A stretch of DNA of 9,421 nt from DASPXK01 sp035637315 (GCA_035637315.1 DASPXK010000420.1:1-9421), one strand, 5' to 3'. Shown: positions 1 to 6,154, numbered from the stretch's first letter. Made by a program: numbers and translations. The notes: generated from the sequence alone by a model not told the origin.

Positions 1-2
1 AG

Positions 3-557
3 GCTGTACGGGCCACCCTGGGCTGCGCAACGGTAACGGTCGTCACCGATAGCTCGTATGTCCAACGCGGCATCACGAACTGGTTGGCGGGCTGGAAGGC
101 GAGCGGCTGGCGGACCGTGGCCGGCCAGCCGGTCGAGAACCAGGCTTTGTGGGTCGAGCTCGACGCCCTCGCGGACGGCCGGGTGACCTGGGAATGGACC
201 CGTGGCCACGTTGGTACCGTGGGCAACGAGCGGTGCGACACCATCGCGCGCTGGTTCGCGATGGGCGTCCGTCGTCTCAAGTCTACTTCGCGCCGACCCG
301 CACGCCGCGAGCCAGTCCGTGGCGGCAGTCGGCCCCAACCGGGCAGCGCGTCCCACGACAATCGGCCAGCCGTCCCGCAACCGGCCTACTTGAGCCTGGT
401 CGACGGCGTGCTGGCGCGCCACCGTACCTGGGACGAGTGCGAGCGCCGCGTTCACGGCGTCCGGGGAGCCCGCTTTCGCAGGGTCCGCAATCCCGACGAG
501 GAACAGGCCGCGCTCGCGGCGTGGGGGCTGCCGGCCGACGCGCTGGATTATCCGTGA
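3..557 (+). CDS. rnhA: Ribonuclease HI with C-terminal hybrid-binding-like domain, 5' partial
   Basis: An open frame enters from the left edge and yields 184 residues; roughly the first 54 (E. coli numbering) lie outside the window. It cleaves the RNA strand of RNA:DNA hybrids in the cytoplasm. Visible family marks are VTDSSYV with the metal-binding Asp at partial residue 16 (E. coli D70), the basic stretch RGITNWLAGWKASGW, GHVGTVGNERCD with His69 (E. coli H124) and Asp79 (E. coli D134). An Arg/Pro/Ser-rich linker follows (about residues 89-127). Residues 129-175 then resemble the Cauli_VI/RNase H1 hybrid-binding domain (Y..V.G...TW.ECE..V.G..GARF....), which normally sits at the N-terminus of eukaryotic RNase H1. 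The stop is 13 bases before galK, so co-transcription is likely. The TTG at 84 is internal, since homology continues upstream of it. The family call is sure; the domain call is fairly sure. Confidence 0.93.
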   Translation, partial: AVRATLGCATVTVVTDSSYVQRGITNWLAGWKASGWRTVAGQPVENQALWVELDALADGRVTWEWTRGHVGTVGNERCDTIARWFAMGVRRLKSTSRRPARREPVRGGSRPQPGSASHDNRPAVPQPAYLSLVDGVLARHRTWDECERRVHGVRGARFRRVRNPDEEQAALAAWGLPADALDYP

Positions 558-570
558 CGCCCGCCCGCCC

Positions 571-1674
571 GTGAGGAGCTTTGAGGGCCTGTTCGGCCAC
601 CGGCCGACCGTGGTGAGGGACGCGCCCGGCCGGGTGAACCTGATCGGTGAGCACACCGATTACAACGGCGGCTTCGTGCTGCCGATGGCGATCCCGCAGC
701 GGACGCGCGTCGAGCTGGCGCCCCAGCCGGACTGTCTGGTTCGCGTGTGGAGCGCGAGCTTTCCGTCGACCGGCCCGCTCGAGTACAGCCTTGGCGAGGA
801 AACGTCCGGCCGTGGCTGGCTCGACTACGTTCAGGGCGTGACCGACGTGCTGAGGAAGGCAGGATACGCCCCCAGCGGGTTTGACGCCCGAATCGAATCG
901 AGCGTGCCGCTGGGCAGCGGCCTGGCGTCGAGCGCCGCGCTGGAAGTCAGCCTGCTGCGGGCGCTGCGGTCGGCCTTCACGCTCGCGCTGGAAGAGGTCG
1001 AGCTGGCGCGGCTGGGCCAGCGGGCCGAGAACGAGTTCGTGGGCGCCCGAGTCGGGATCATGGACCAGATGGCGGCGAGCCTGGCCGAGGCCGGCGAGGC
1101 GCTGTTCGTCGACACCCGCGACCTGAGTTACCAACGCGTGCCTCTACCGGCCGATGCCGAAATCGCCGTGATCAGCTCGGGCATAGCGCACAGCAACGTG
1201 GCCGGCGAATACAACGCCCGCCGCGCCGAGTGCAAGCGCGCCTGTGCTCTGCTCGGCGTCGGCCAGCTTCGTGACTTGGCCACAGCCGACCTCGGGCGCG
1301 TCGAGGCTCTGCCCGAGCCGCTGGGCCGTCGCGCCCGCCACGTCATCACCGAGAACGAACGCGTCCTGGCCGCGGTCGAGGCCATGAAAGCTGGTGACCT
1401 TCGGCGCCTAGGGGAGTTGTTCTACGCCTCGCACGCTTCGATGCGAGATGACTACGAGGTCTCCATCCTGGAGATCGATCTGATGGTCGAGTTGGCCTCC
1501 GCTGAGCCCAACGTCTTCGGGGCCCGCCTGACCGGTGGCGGCTTTGGCGGCTCGGTCGTAGTGCTGGTGCGGGCCGGCTGGGCGGCTGATCTGGCCGACC
1601 GAATCGCGCGCGGTTACGCGGAGCGAACCGGGCGTAGTCCGGCCGTGCTCATGCCCGCCCCTGGCGCCGTTTGA
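571..1674 (+). CDS. galK: Galactokinase
   Basis: GHMP-family kinase that phosphorylates galactose to galactose-1-phosphate, the entry step of the Leloir pathway. At 367 residues it is slightly shorter than the E. coli enzyme (382). All three family motifs are present: the galactokinase signature GRVNLIGEHTDYNGG (20-34), the ATP-binding loop PLGSGLASSAALE (113-125), and TGGGFGGS (321-328). GIMDQM (162-167) carries the expected catalytic Asp165. The NSN/SEYN-like segment appears as HSNVAGEYNARR. The start is a GTG with no clear Shine-Dalgarno sequence, 13 bases after the RNase HI stop, so translational coupling is plausible. Only seven residues precede the conserved FG, fewer than usual, but no better upstream start is visible in this frame. 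No galT or galE lies in the window. Confidence 0.95.
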   Translation: MRSFEGLFGHRPTVVRDAPGRVNLIGEHTDYNGGFVLPMAIPQRTRVELAPQPDCLVRVWSASFPSTGPLEYSLGEETSGRGWLDYVQGVTDVLRKAGYAPSGFDARIESSVPLGSGLASSAALEVSLLRALRSAFTLALEEVELARLGQRAENEFVGARVGIMDQMAASLAEAGEALFVDTRDLSYQRVPLPADAEIAVISSGIAHSNVAGEYNARRAECKRACALLGVGQLRDLATADLGRVEALPEPLGRRARHVITENERVLAAVEAMKAGDLRRLGELFYASHASMRDDYEVSILEIDLMVELASAEPNVFGARLTGGGFGGSVVVLVRAGWAADLADRIARGYAERTGRSPAVLMPAPGAV

Positions 1675-1693
1675 CGTCGCTCGCCTTACGCCG

Positions 1694-1721
1694 ACCGTCC
1701 GGCATAGTATGAGAGGACGGT
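1694..1721. repeat. 7-bp inverted repeat upstream of the OsmC-like gene
   Basis: ACCGTCC (1694-1700) and GGACGGT (1715-1721) are perfect inverted copies separated by 14 bases. They lie between the galK stop and the OsmC-like start and end just before the ribosome-binding site. It could be an operator half-site pair or a leader hairpin in the mRNA. No T tract follows, so it is not a standard terminator. I do not recognise a known regulator motif. Confidence 0.35.
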
Positions 1722-1727
1722 ATGGCC

Positions 1728-1736
1728 GGAGGAGGA
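1728..1736 (+). promoter_or_regulatory. Ribosome-binding site fixing the OsmC-like start
   Basis: GGAGGAGGA, a strong Shine-Dalgarno sequence, ends six bases before the ATG at 1743. It lies inside the reading frame of the ATG at 1722, which itself has no comparable site. This favours 1743 over 1722 as the start. Confidence 0.75.
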
Positions 1737-1742
1737 AACGCG

Positions 1743-2162
1743 ATGGCAGCCGAAGACGTCAGGGTCGATGGGGTCCGCTCATACTCGAGCCCAGTGATGG
1801 GGCGGACGATCAATAGCGCCCGCGACCAGCATTTCATCACCGACTCCCCGCACGGGCCCGCCGAAGCGCCCGGGCCGGTCGAGGTCTTCCTGGCCGGCAT
1901 CTCCTCCTGCGGCGTGCAGCAGGCGGAATTGATCGCCAAAGAGCTGGGCGTACCGCTGACGAAGGCCGAGGTGGCGATCGAGGGCGTCCGCCCGCTCGCG
2001 AACACCGCAAACTTTGAGCGGATCAATCTTCGCTTCGAGCTGACCGGCCCCGACCGCGAGCAGGCCAGCAAGCTCGTGGCAGGCTATCAAGCTCGTTGAC
2101 CGCTTTACCGTGCGGTCGCCGTGGCGACCCAGGTGAGCGTCGAGATCGAGGTTCGCGACTGA
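1743..2162 (+). CDS. OsmC/Ohr-family protein, probable selenoprotein (in-frame TGA = Sec119)
   Basis: Read through the TGA at 2097-2099, this is a 139-residue OsmC-family protein; stopping there gives only 118. OsmC/Ohr proteins are cytoplasmic thiol peroxidases that act on organic hydroperoxides through two cysteines. The first is present as Cys56 in LAGISSCGVQQAELIAKELG. The second, normally in an A..CP.Y/S context about 64 residues later, is replaced by the TGA: ...GYQAR-TGA-PLYRAVAVATQVSVEIEVRD, a spacing of 63. The sequence after the TGA stays in the same frame and looks like the normal family C-terminus, ending at TGA 2160-2162. The TGA is followed by C, a weak termination context, and by a hairpin at SECIS distance. 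A simple nonsense mutation or a TGC-to-TGA sequencing error remains possible. The selenium machinery (selA, selB, selC, selD) is not in the window. The ATG at 1722 is an alternative start. The family is sure; Sec decoding is likely. Confidence 0.82.
2100..2134 (+). promoter_or_regulatory. Candidate bacterial SECIS hairpin
   Basis: Directly after the in-frame TGA, GGTCGC (2114-2119) pairs with GCGACC (2124-2129) around the loop CGTG (2120-2123), which has G then U at loop positions two and three. The stem extends downward through TG/CA (2111-2112 with 2130-2131) and ACC/GGT (2107-2109 with 2132-2134), with single-base bulges at 2110 and 2113, giving 11 pairs in total. Twenty bases separate the TGA from the loop. 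As I recall the bacterial SECIS model, it calls for about 16-37 bases of spacing, a small apical loop, and a G among the first two loop bases; this fits. It lies inside the coding sequence, as bacterial SECIS elements do. SelB binding is inferred. Confidence 0.65.
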
Positions 2163-2181
2163 CGGAGCGACGTCATCCGTC
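2161..2181. terminator. Possible weak hairpin terminator between convergent genes
   Basis: GACGGA (2161-2166) and TCCGTC (2176-2181) form a 6-bp stem with a nine-base loop, overlapping the last codon of the OsmC-like gene and lying in the 39-base gap before the convergent hydrolase gene. There is no T tract on either side. Its position suits a two-way terminator but the structure alone is weak. Confidence 0.28.
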
Positions 2182-2201
2182 GTCCATCGTGCTTGCAGCC
2201 C

Positions 2202-3368
2202 TCACGGCTCCACGAGCGCGGCGTGGGCGAGGTTGCTGATCTGGTCGAGCCGGGCGGTGTGCCAGGGATCCTCCGCGCGGCAGTTGGTCAGATAACTGAA
2301 TGATAACCCGGAGTCGGGGTCTCCCCAGGAATACGAGCTGCCGACGCCGCCATGGCCGAACGTGGCCGGAGACGCGATCGTGCCCAGCCCCCGAATCGTC
2401 GGCGTCGTGCCTCGGACGTGCGGACCCAAGCCGCGATGCATCGGCATCCCGAAGCTCTCGTCGACCCGGTCGGCGGTGTGGTTGCGGGTGGCGAACTGAA
2501 CGACCCGAGGACTGAGGACCCGCACGCCGTCCAGCGCCCCTCCGCCGATGAGCATCTGATAGAAGGCCGCCATGGCCGCGGCCGTGGCATACCCGCCGCC
2601 GCTGGGCGTGCCCGCGGCCCGGAACTCGGCCGTGTTGGCGAAGTCGGGCTCCTCACGGTCCGCCCGCACCGCCTCTAGGCGCTCGTCGCGGAGCACGTGC
2701 ATGTCGACGCAGCACTCCTGGAGGGCCGGCGGCACGCCGACCTGAATGTCGTCCAGACCCAACGGGTCGAGCAGCTCAGCGCGGATGAAGTCCCGATAGT
2801 CGCGGCCGGTCACCGCTTCGATCAGCGCCGCGGCTGTCCAGTGGGCCGCTGAGCCGTGGTAGTGGACCTTCGTGCCGGGCCACCATTCCAGCTCGAAAGC
2901 GCACACGCAGCGGCGCAGGAGTTCATGGTCGGCCCAGGCCTCGGGGGGAACGGTCGCGTTCGGGAAGCCGGCCTGGTGGGTCAGGAGCTGAAACAGGGTG
3001 ATCTCGCTCTTGCTGTTGGCGGCGAACTCGGGGATGTGCTCGGCGACGCGGTCGGCGAAGCGGAGGACGCCTCGGTCCACGAGCAGCCAGACGGTCGCAC
3101 CCACAACCACTTTCGTCTGCGAATAGAGCAGCCAGAGGGTCTCGTCGGTAGCCGGGCGGCCCGACGGCTTCAGGCGGGCCTGGCCGAAGGTCCGGAACGC
3201 GGCTAGCTTGCCGTGGCGTGCGAAGGCGACCTGGGCGCCGGGATAGCGGCCCTCGGCGATGTGCCTCCCGATCAGCTCGTAGACCCGCTCGATGCGCTCT
3301 GGGTCAAGACCGAGCGAGCCTGGATCGGCGAGCGGACGCGGCGAGCGCGTCTCTTGTGCGATGGCCAT
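2202..3368 (-). CDS. Serine hydrolase, beta-lactamase/class C (EstB-like) family
   Basis: A 388-residue protein with the serine beta-lactamase/DD-peptidase fold (Pfam Beta-lactamase). Such proteins use an acylated serine to cleave esters, D-peptides or beta-lactams; the substrate here cannot be told. Residues 80-90 hold the SxxK motif SQTK, with nucleophile Ser83 and Lys86. The second motif is Tyr170 in VHYHGSAAHW (Y-x-G rather than Y-x-N, as in many esterase-type members). The third is HGG (339-341) in FGHGGVGSSYSWG, replacing KTG. LLTHQAGFP (128-136) is also typical. No signal peptide is visible, so it is probably cytoplasmic; this argues for an esterase/lipase or peptidase role rather than periplasmic antibiotic resistance. 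The ATG start has a good AGGAGG site. It is convergent with the OsmC-like gene and divergent from the protease gene. Confidence 0.9.
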   Translation of the reverse strand: MAIAQETRSPRPLADPGSLGLDPERIERVYELIGRHIAEGRYPGAQVAFARHGKLAAFRTFGQARLKPSGRPATDETLWLLYSQTKVVVGATVWLLVDRGVLRFADRVAEHIPEFAANSKSEITLFQLLTHQAGFPNATVPPEAWADHELLRRCVCAFELEWWPGTKVHYHGSAAHWTAAALIEAVTGRDYRDFIRAELLDPLGLDDIQVGVPPALQECCVDMHVLRDERLEAVRADREEPDFANTAEFRAAGTPSGGGYATAAAMAAFYQMLIGGGALDGVRVLSPRVVQFATRNHTADRVDESFGMPMHRGLGPHVRGTTPTIRGLGTIASPATFGHGGVGSSYSWGDPDSGLSFSYLTNCRAEDPWHTARLDQISNLAHAALVEP

Positions 3369-3375
3369 GGCGTCA

Positions 3376-3382
3376 TCCTCCT
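3376..3382 (-). promoter_or_regulatory. Ribosome-binding site of the serine hydrolase
   Basis: On the minus strand this reads AGGAGGA, seven bases before the ATG. It lies inside one of the two copies of the 10-base direct repeat that flanks the MITE-like insertion, so the ribosome-binding site is part of the duplicated target. Confidence 0.75.
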
Positions 3383-3428
3383 AGGGTGCCCGTCAAAGTT
3401 TTGGCCCGGTTCCCCATGAGTGCGCTCT

Positions 3429-3454
3429 CCCCTCTCCCACGCTTGGGAGAGGGG
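3429..3454. repeat. 11-bp perfect hairpin inside the MITE-like element
   Basis: CCCCTCTCCCA (3429-3439) pairs fully with TGGGAGAGGGG (3444-3454) across the loop CGCT. It is the strongest simple hairpin in the window. No T tract follows, so it is not a standard intrinsic terminator, though it could impede transcription across the divergent region. Confidence 0.75.
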
Positions 3455-3470
3455 TGGGTGGGGGTGAGGG
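3451..3470 (+). other. G-quadruplex-type G tract
   Basis: Four G runs (GGGG, GGG, GGGGG, GGG) with loops T, T and TGA fit the G3+ quadruplex pattern on the plus strand. It overlaps the 3' arm of the hairpin, so the two structures would compete. Whether it folds in the cell is unknown. Confidence 0.5.
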
Positions 3471-3563
3471 CCCCCAGCTGCCAGAAACCAGACTTTGACG
3501 GCCACGCATCCTCCTACGGGAGCGGAATTCTAGCAGCGGGGCTGTGGTATCCTTCGCAGCCGC

Positions 3564-5009
3564 ATGAGGTCGACGCATTTGAGACTGTCGCTGCGAGCGC
3601 TGGCGCTGGCCTCTGCGCTGCTCATACTGGCGCTCCCTGCCACCGTCACATCGGCGCCAGGGGCGGCGGCTGACGCGGTCGCGGCGAACGACGGGACGCT
3701 CGGCGCAACGACTCGTCTGCAGCCGGCGACGAGCATCGTCCGCCAGACCTATGACCTGTTGCTCGATCGCTTCGTGGCCCCACTCGACTCGTCTGGCCTG
3801 CTGGCCGCGGCGTCCGAGGCCGCTATCAAGCTGGCTGCCCAGACGAAGCCAGGCGAGTGGCCAGGGCCGAGGCTCGAACCCGATGCTTCACGCGATGTCG
3901 GCTGGACTGCCTTCGCCGCCTGGCTCGACGCAGTGGTGGGGCAGGTCGCGCCCGAGCTGGATCGGCCCGCCCTGGAGCAAGCGGCGGTGCGGGGTATGGT
4001 GACGTCGGTCCAGGAGGGACATACGCGTTACCTGACGCCGGCGCAGTACCAGGACCACCTCGCCTGGTCGCGTGGCGACGCCCGTTACGCCGGCATCGGG
4101 GCGCGGCTCCGTGGCCCCGTCCTGACCGTCGTCGAAGTGTTCGAGGGCAGTCCGGCCGAGCGAGCCGGTCTCCAGCGCGGCGACGTCATTCTCGAGATCG
4201 ACGGTACCTCCACGGAGGGCGCCAGCCTCGAGGCGGCGATCAGCAGAATCCGTGGGCCGCAGGGCACGCCGGTCGAGCTGCTGATCCGCCGCCGCGGGCT
4301 GGAAGAGCCGTTTGGGCTGACCATCACGCGCGATGAGATCAGGATCGCCTTCGTCCGCTGGCGGATGCTGGACGACGGCTTCGGCTACATCCAGCTACGC
4401 GGCTTTCCCGAGCCCGGAGTGGTGGACGAGGTAGCGCGGGCGCTGTCCGAGCTCGATCGGTCTGGCATGTCCGGTTTGATTCTCGACCTGCGCGGCAACA
4501 CCGGTGGGCGGCTCGACGTCGGCATCCGGCTCACCAGCCGCTTCGTCCGCGAGGGCATGCTATACGAGCAGGTCGATCGCTCGGGCCAGCGCCGGGCGAT
4601 CGGACCGAACGGCAGCTATTGGGAACATAGCGTGCCGGTCGTCGTGCTGGTCGACGCTGGGACCGCATCCATGGGCGAGATCTTCGCTTCTGCCCTCCAG
4701 GACACCGGCGCGGCCCATCTGGTTGGCACAAAAACCTCAGGCAACGTCGCAGCGGCGCAGGTCTTCCCGCTGCTCGATGGGTCCGCGGTGCAGGTAACGG
4801 TCCTGGAGATCCTGTCCGCGCGTGGGGCTAGGCTCAACGGCGTCGGCGTCCAGCCAGACGAGGTCGTCGATGCGTCTGACGAGCAGCTGCGGCTAGGGTC
4901 AGACCCGCAGCTAGACGCGGCGATCACGTACCTGCGCGACCATCCATCCGTCGCCGGCGCGGTGCGGACGGTCTCGTTCGGGCCAGTTGGCCTGCCGCTG
5001 GCGGCGTGA
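3564..5009 (+). CDS. Exported S41-family (C-terminal processing type) PDZ peptidase
   Basis: A 481-residue protein of the S41/CtpA-Prc family, which cleaves extracytoplasmic proteins near their C-termini. Residues 1-31 form a signal peptide (Arg-rich start, LALASALLILALPATVTSA). A helical N-terminal part follows and includes EGHTRYLTPAQYQ, the usual family motif. The PDZ domain runs from about 177 to 258 (GIGARLRG...GSPAERAGLQRGDVILEIDG). The protease core contains GYIQLRGF, LILDLRGNTGG and VDAGTASMGEIFASALQD, with the expected nucleophile Ser369. The lysine normally found 25 residues later (GKG in Prc) is Asn394 here (TSGNVAAAQ), so the standard Ser-Lys dyad is absent. It may use another base, as tricorn-type S41 members do, or be inactive. 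No strong Shine-Dalgarno sequence precedes the ATG. The stop overlaps the GTG of the thioesterase remnant. Confidence 0.9.
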   Translation: MRSTHLRLSLRALALASALLILALPATVTSAPGAAADAVAANDGTLGATTRLQPATSIVRQTYDLLLDRFVAPLDSSGLLAAASEAAIKLAAQTKPGEWPGPRLEPDASRDVGWTAFAAWLDAVVGQVAPELDRPALEQAAVRGMVTSVQEGHTRYLTPAQYQDHLAWSRGDARYAGIGARLRGPVLTVVEVFEGSPAERAGLQRGDVILEIDGTSTEGASLEAAISRIRGPQGTPVELLIRRRGLEEPFGLTITRDEIRIAFVRWRMLDDGFGYIQLRGFPEPGVVDEVARALSELDRSGMSGLILDLRGNTGGRLDVGIRLTSRFVREGMLYEQVDRSGQRRAIGPNGSYWEHSVPVVVLVDAGTASMGEIFASALQDTGAAHLVGTKTSGNVAAAQVFPLLDGSAVQVTVLEILSARGARLNGVGVQPDEVVDASDEQLRLGSDPQLDAAITYLRDHPSVAGAVRTVSFGPVGLPLAA

Positions 5010-5247
5010 CCGAGCCTCCCACGAACCTGCTCTCGCCAATGCACAGCCACGCCGATCGGATCGTGCTAGCGCAGGTGATGCTGCCAACTGACGCGACAGC
5101 TTTCTTCGTCTACGTCGCGCTGGATTAGAGATCGCGTCCGTGTCCAGTCCCGCCCCTCGTGCCGCGCACGGAGGAAGTGCGCGCCCGCTTCCCCAGGCCG
5201 AGGAGCGCCGCCGCTTCCGCCTGGCCCAGCGGCCGGCGAAGCGTTGA
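5006..5247 (+). pseudogene. Decayed acyl-CoA thioesterase (hotdog family) remnant
   Basis: From the GTG at 5006 (overlapping the protease stop) or the ATG at 5039, the frame reads ADRIVLAQVMLPTDA, like the N-terminal start of YciA/BACH-type acyl-CoA thioesterases. It then jumps at once to TAFFVYVALD, which resembles the end of the hotdog domain in the same family (usually T-A-Y-x-T-F-V-A-L-D-E). A TAG (5126-5128) falls where Glu is expected. In the same frame, RPCPVPPLVPRTEEVRARF follows, matching the proline-rich family tail. A frameshift near 5192 then leads to QAEERRRFRLAQR and a TGA at 5245-5247. An internal deletion of about 100 residues plus a nonsense codon and a frameshift mark a dead gene. 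Recognition is from family pattern memory, so a homology search would settle it. Confidence 0.7.
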
Positions 5248-5274
5248 CGTCGCTCTTGCGGGGGTCTGACCGGC

Positions 5275-6099
5275 TCAGGCCGACCGCGGCAGCCAGGCTG
5301 AGTTCAGTACGCCCTCGGTGAATTGGCCGGATGCCTGTCCCGTCCTCGCGTACCGGTAGAGCGCCGCGACGAAGACTCCGTGCAGGGCCGCGTTCACCAC
5401 GCCCAGGGCGAGCAGGTAGACGACCGCGATGGGGACCATCACGAACAGAGCGACTGGTCCCAACAGGACCGCCACACCGCACAGCAAGAGGGCTGGCAAG
5501 GCCAGCACGAAGAACAGCAGGCCAAAGCTGAGCGTGCTCGCGAACTGCTCTCCCCAGGTCCGCTTGAACAGCGCCGCCGAGCGCGTCAGCGCATCGAGCG
5601 GGCCGACCTGCTCGTAGACCAGGATCGGGACCACAAAGTACGTCGCGATCGACCAGGCCGTGCCGAGCAGCCCGGCGACGAGACGGCCCAGCAGCTCGAA
5701 GCGCTCCTCGAGAATGCGCAGGACAATGCCAACCGTCGCCGCCACTGCCGCCCAGCCGATGATCCGCCCAACGTTCTGCCAGGCGATCCGCAAACCGTCG
5801 CGGACGGTGGGGTCACCACCATCCATTCGGATCGTCGCCGCCCCGATTAAGGCCGTGTTGAAGAAGGTGACCACGAAGTAGCTGACCCAGTAGAAGGCGA
5901 ACAGCCCCACGTACAGCCCGAGGTCGGAACCCCCCGCGGATAACCCGTTCCTCAGCACGATGAGGGGGATGAAGAAGGTGGCCGCGACGACCACCGTGCA
6001 GATCCCCGACAGGGCCGGCAGCAGCAGGAGCTCCTTGTCAGTGCCGAGCACGCTCCAGCTAATCCCCGCCAAACGCCAGGTGTTGGCCAGTTTGCCCAT
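5275..6099 (-). CDS. Six-helix integral membrane protein, DUF6159-like
   Basis: A 274-residue hydrophobic protein with about six membrane segments (25-49, 62-88, 111-129, 141-163, 186-220, 222-246). Its opening GKLANTWRLAGISWSVLGTDKELLLLP and the loop LTRSAALFKRTWGEQ match the pattern I associate with the uncharacterised DUF6159 family; no biochemical function is known to me. I chose the ATG at 6099 because a GGGGAGG site lies four bases upstream on the minus strand and homology begins there. A GTG at 6132 would add 11 residues (LSGERRGG-type) without support. It is divergent from the YfhO-like gene and convergent with the protease/thioesterase remnant. Confidence 0.8.
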   Translation of the reverse strand: MGKLANTWRLAGISWSVLGTDKELLLLPALSGICTVVVAATFFIPLIVLRNGLSAGGSDLGLYVGLFAFYWVSYFVVTFFNTALIGAATIRMDGGDPTVRDGLRIAWQNVGRIIGWAAVAATVGIVLRILEERFELLGRLVAGLLGTAWSIATYFVVPILVYEQVGPLDALTRSAALFKRTWGEQFASTLSFGLLFFVLALPALLLCGVAVLLGPVALFVMVPIAVVYLLALGVVNAALHGVFVAALYRYARTGQASGQFTEGVLNSAWLPRSA

Positions 6100-6154
6100 G
6101 ATGCCTCCCCTTCTCTCGCCGGATAGTAGCACTCGCGGCTCCAGCCCTCGCAGT

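Larger units (their letters stand above)
3374..3516. mobile_element. MITE-like mini-insertion with direct and terminal inverted repeats
   Basis: The 10-base CATCCTCCTA occurs at 3374-3383 and again at 3507-3516, as a target-site duplication would. Just inside are GTGCCCGTCAAAGT (3386-3399) and ACTTTGACGGCCAC (3492-3505), inverted copies that match at 13 of 14 positions. Between them lie an 11-bp hairpin and a G-rich tract, with no coding capacity. The inserted piece would be about 123 bases (3384-3506). This layout fits a non-autonomous element (MITE) moved by a transposase elsewhere in the genome. It lies between divergent genes, so it may have displaced or supplied their promoters. No family is recognised. 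The hairpin resembles the widespread CCCTCTCCC/GGGAGAGGG intergenic repeats. Confidence 0.55.

Noticed and set aside
283..1134. Long minus-strand open frame (283 codons) opposite rnhA and galK
   Set aside because: It lies opposite strongly supported coding sequence, is rich in Arg/Ala/Gly/His as GC-rich antisense frames are, and matches no family.
1671..1682. 12-base repeat TTGACGTCGCTC, also at 5244-5255, at both places overlapping a stop codon
   Set aside because: A few 12-base matches are expected by chance in 9.4 kb of GC-rich DNA, and the flanks do not match.
1671..1713. Possible promoter (TTGACG with a TATGAG-like -10) before the OsmC-like gene
   Set aside because: The spacing between the boxes is far from 17 bases and no other pairing scores well.
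3525..3553. GGAATT...TATCCT as a promoter for the protease gene
   Set aside because: Only weak similarity to either housekeeping or ECF-type boxes, so I could not support it.
5163..5183. Hairpin CGCGCAC/GTGCGCG as a terminator for the protease gene
   Set aside because: No T tract follows and it lies inside the thioesterase tail, so it is probably a by-product of coding sequence.
5066..5482. 138-codon minus-strand frame over the thioesterase remnant and the 3' end of the DUF6159-like gene
   Set aside because: It overlaps the better-supported DUF6159-like frame and has low-complexity Arg/Gly-rich content.
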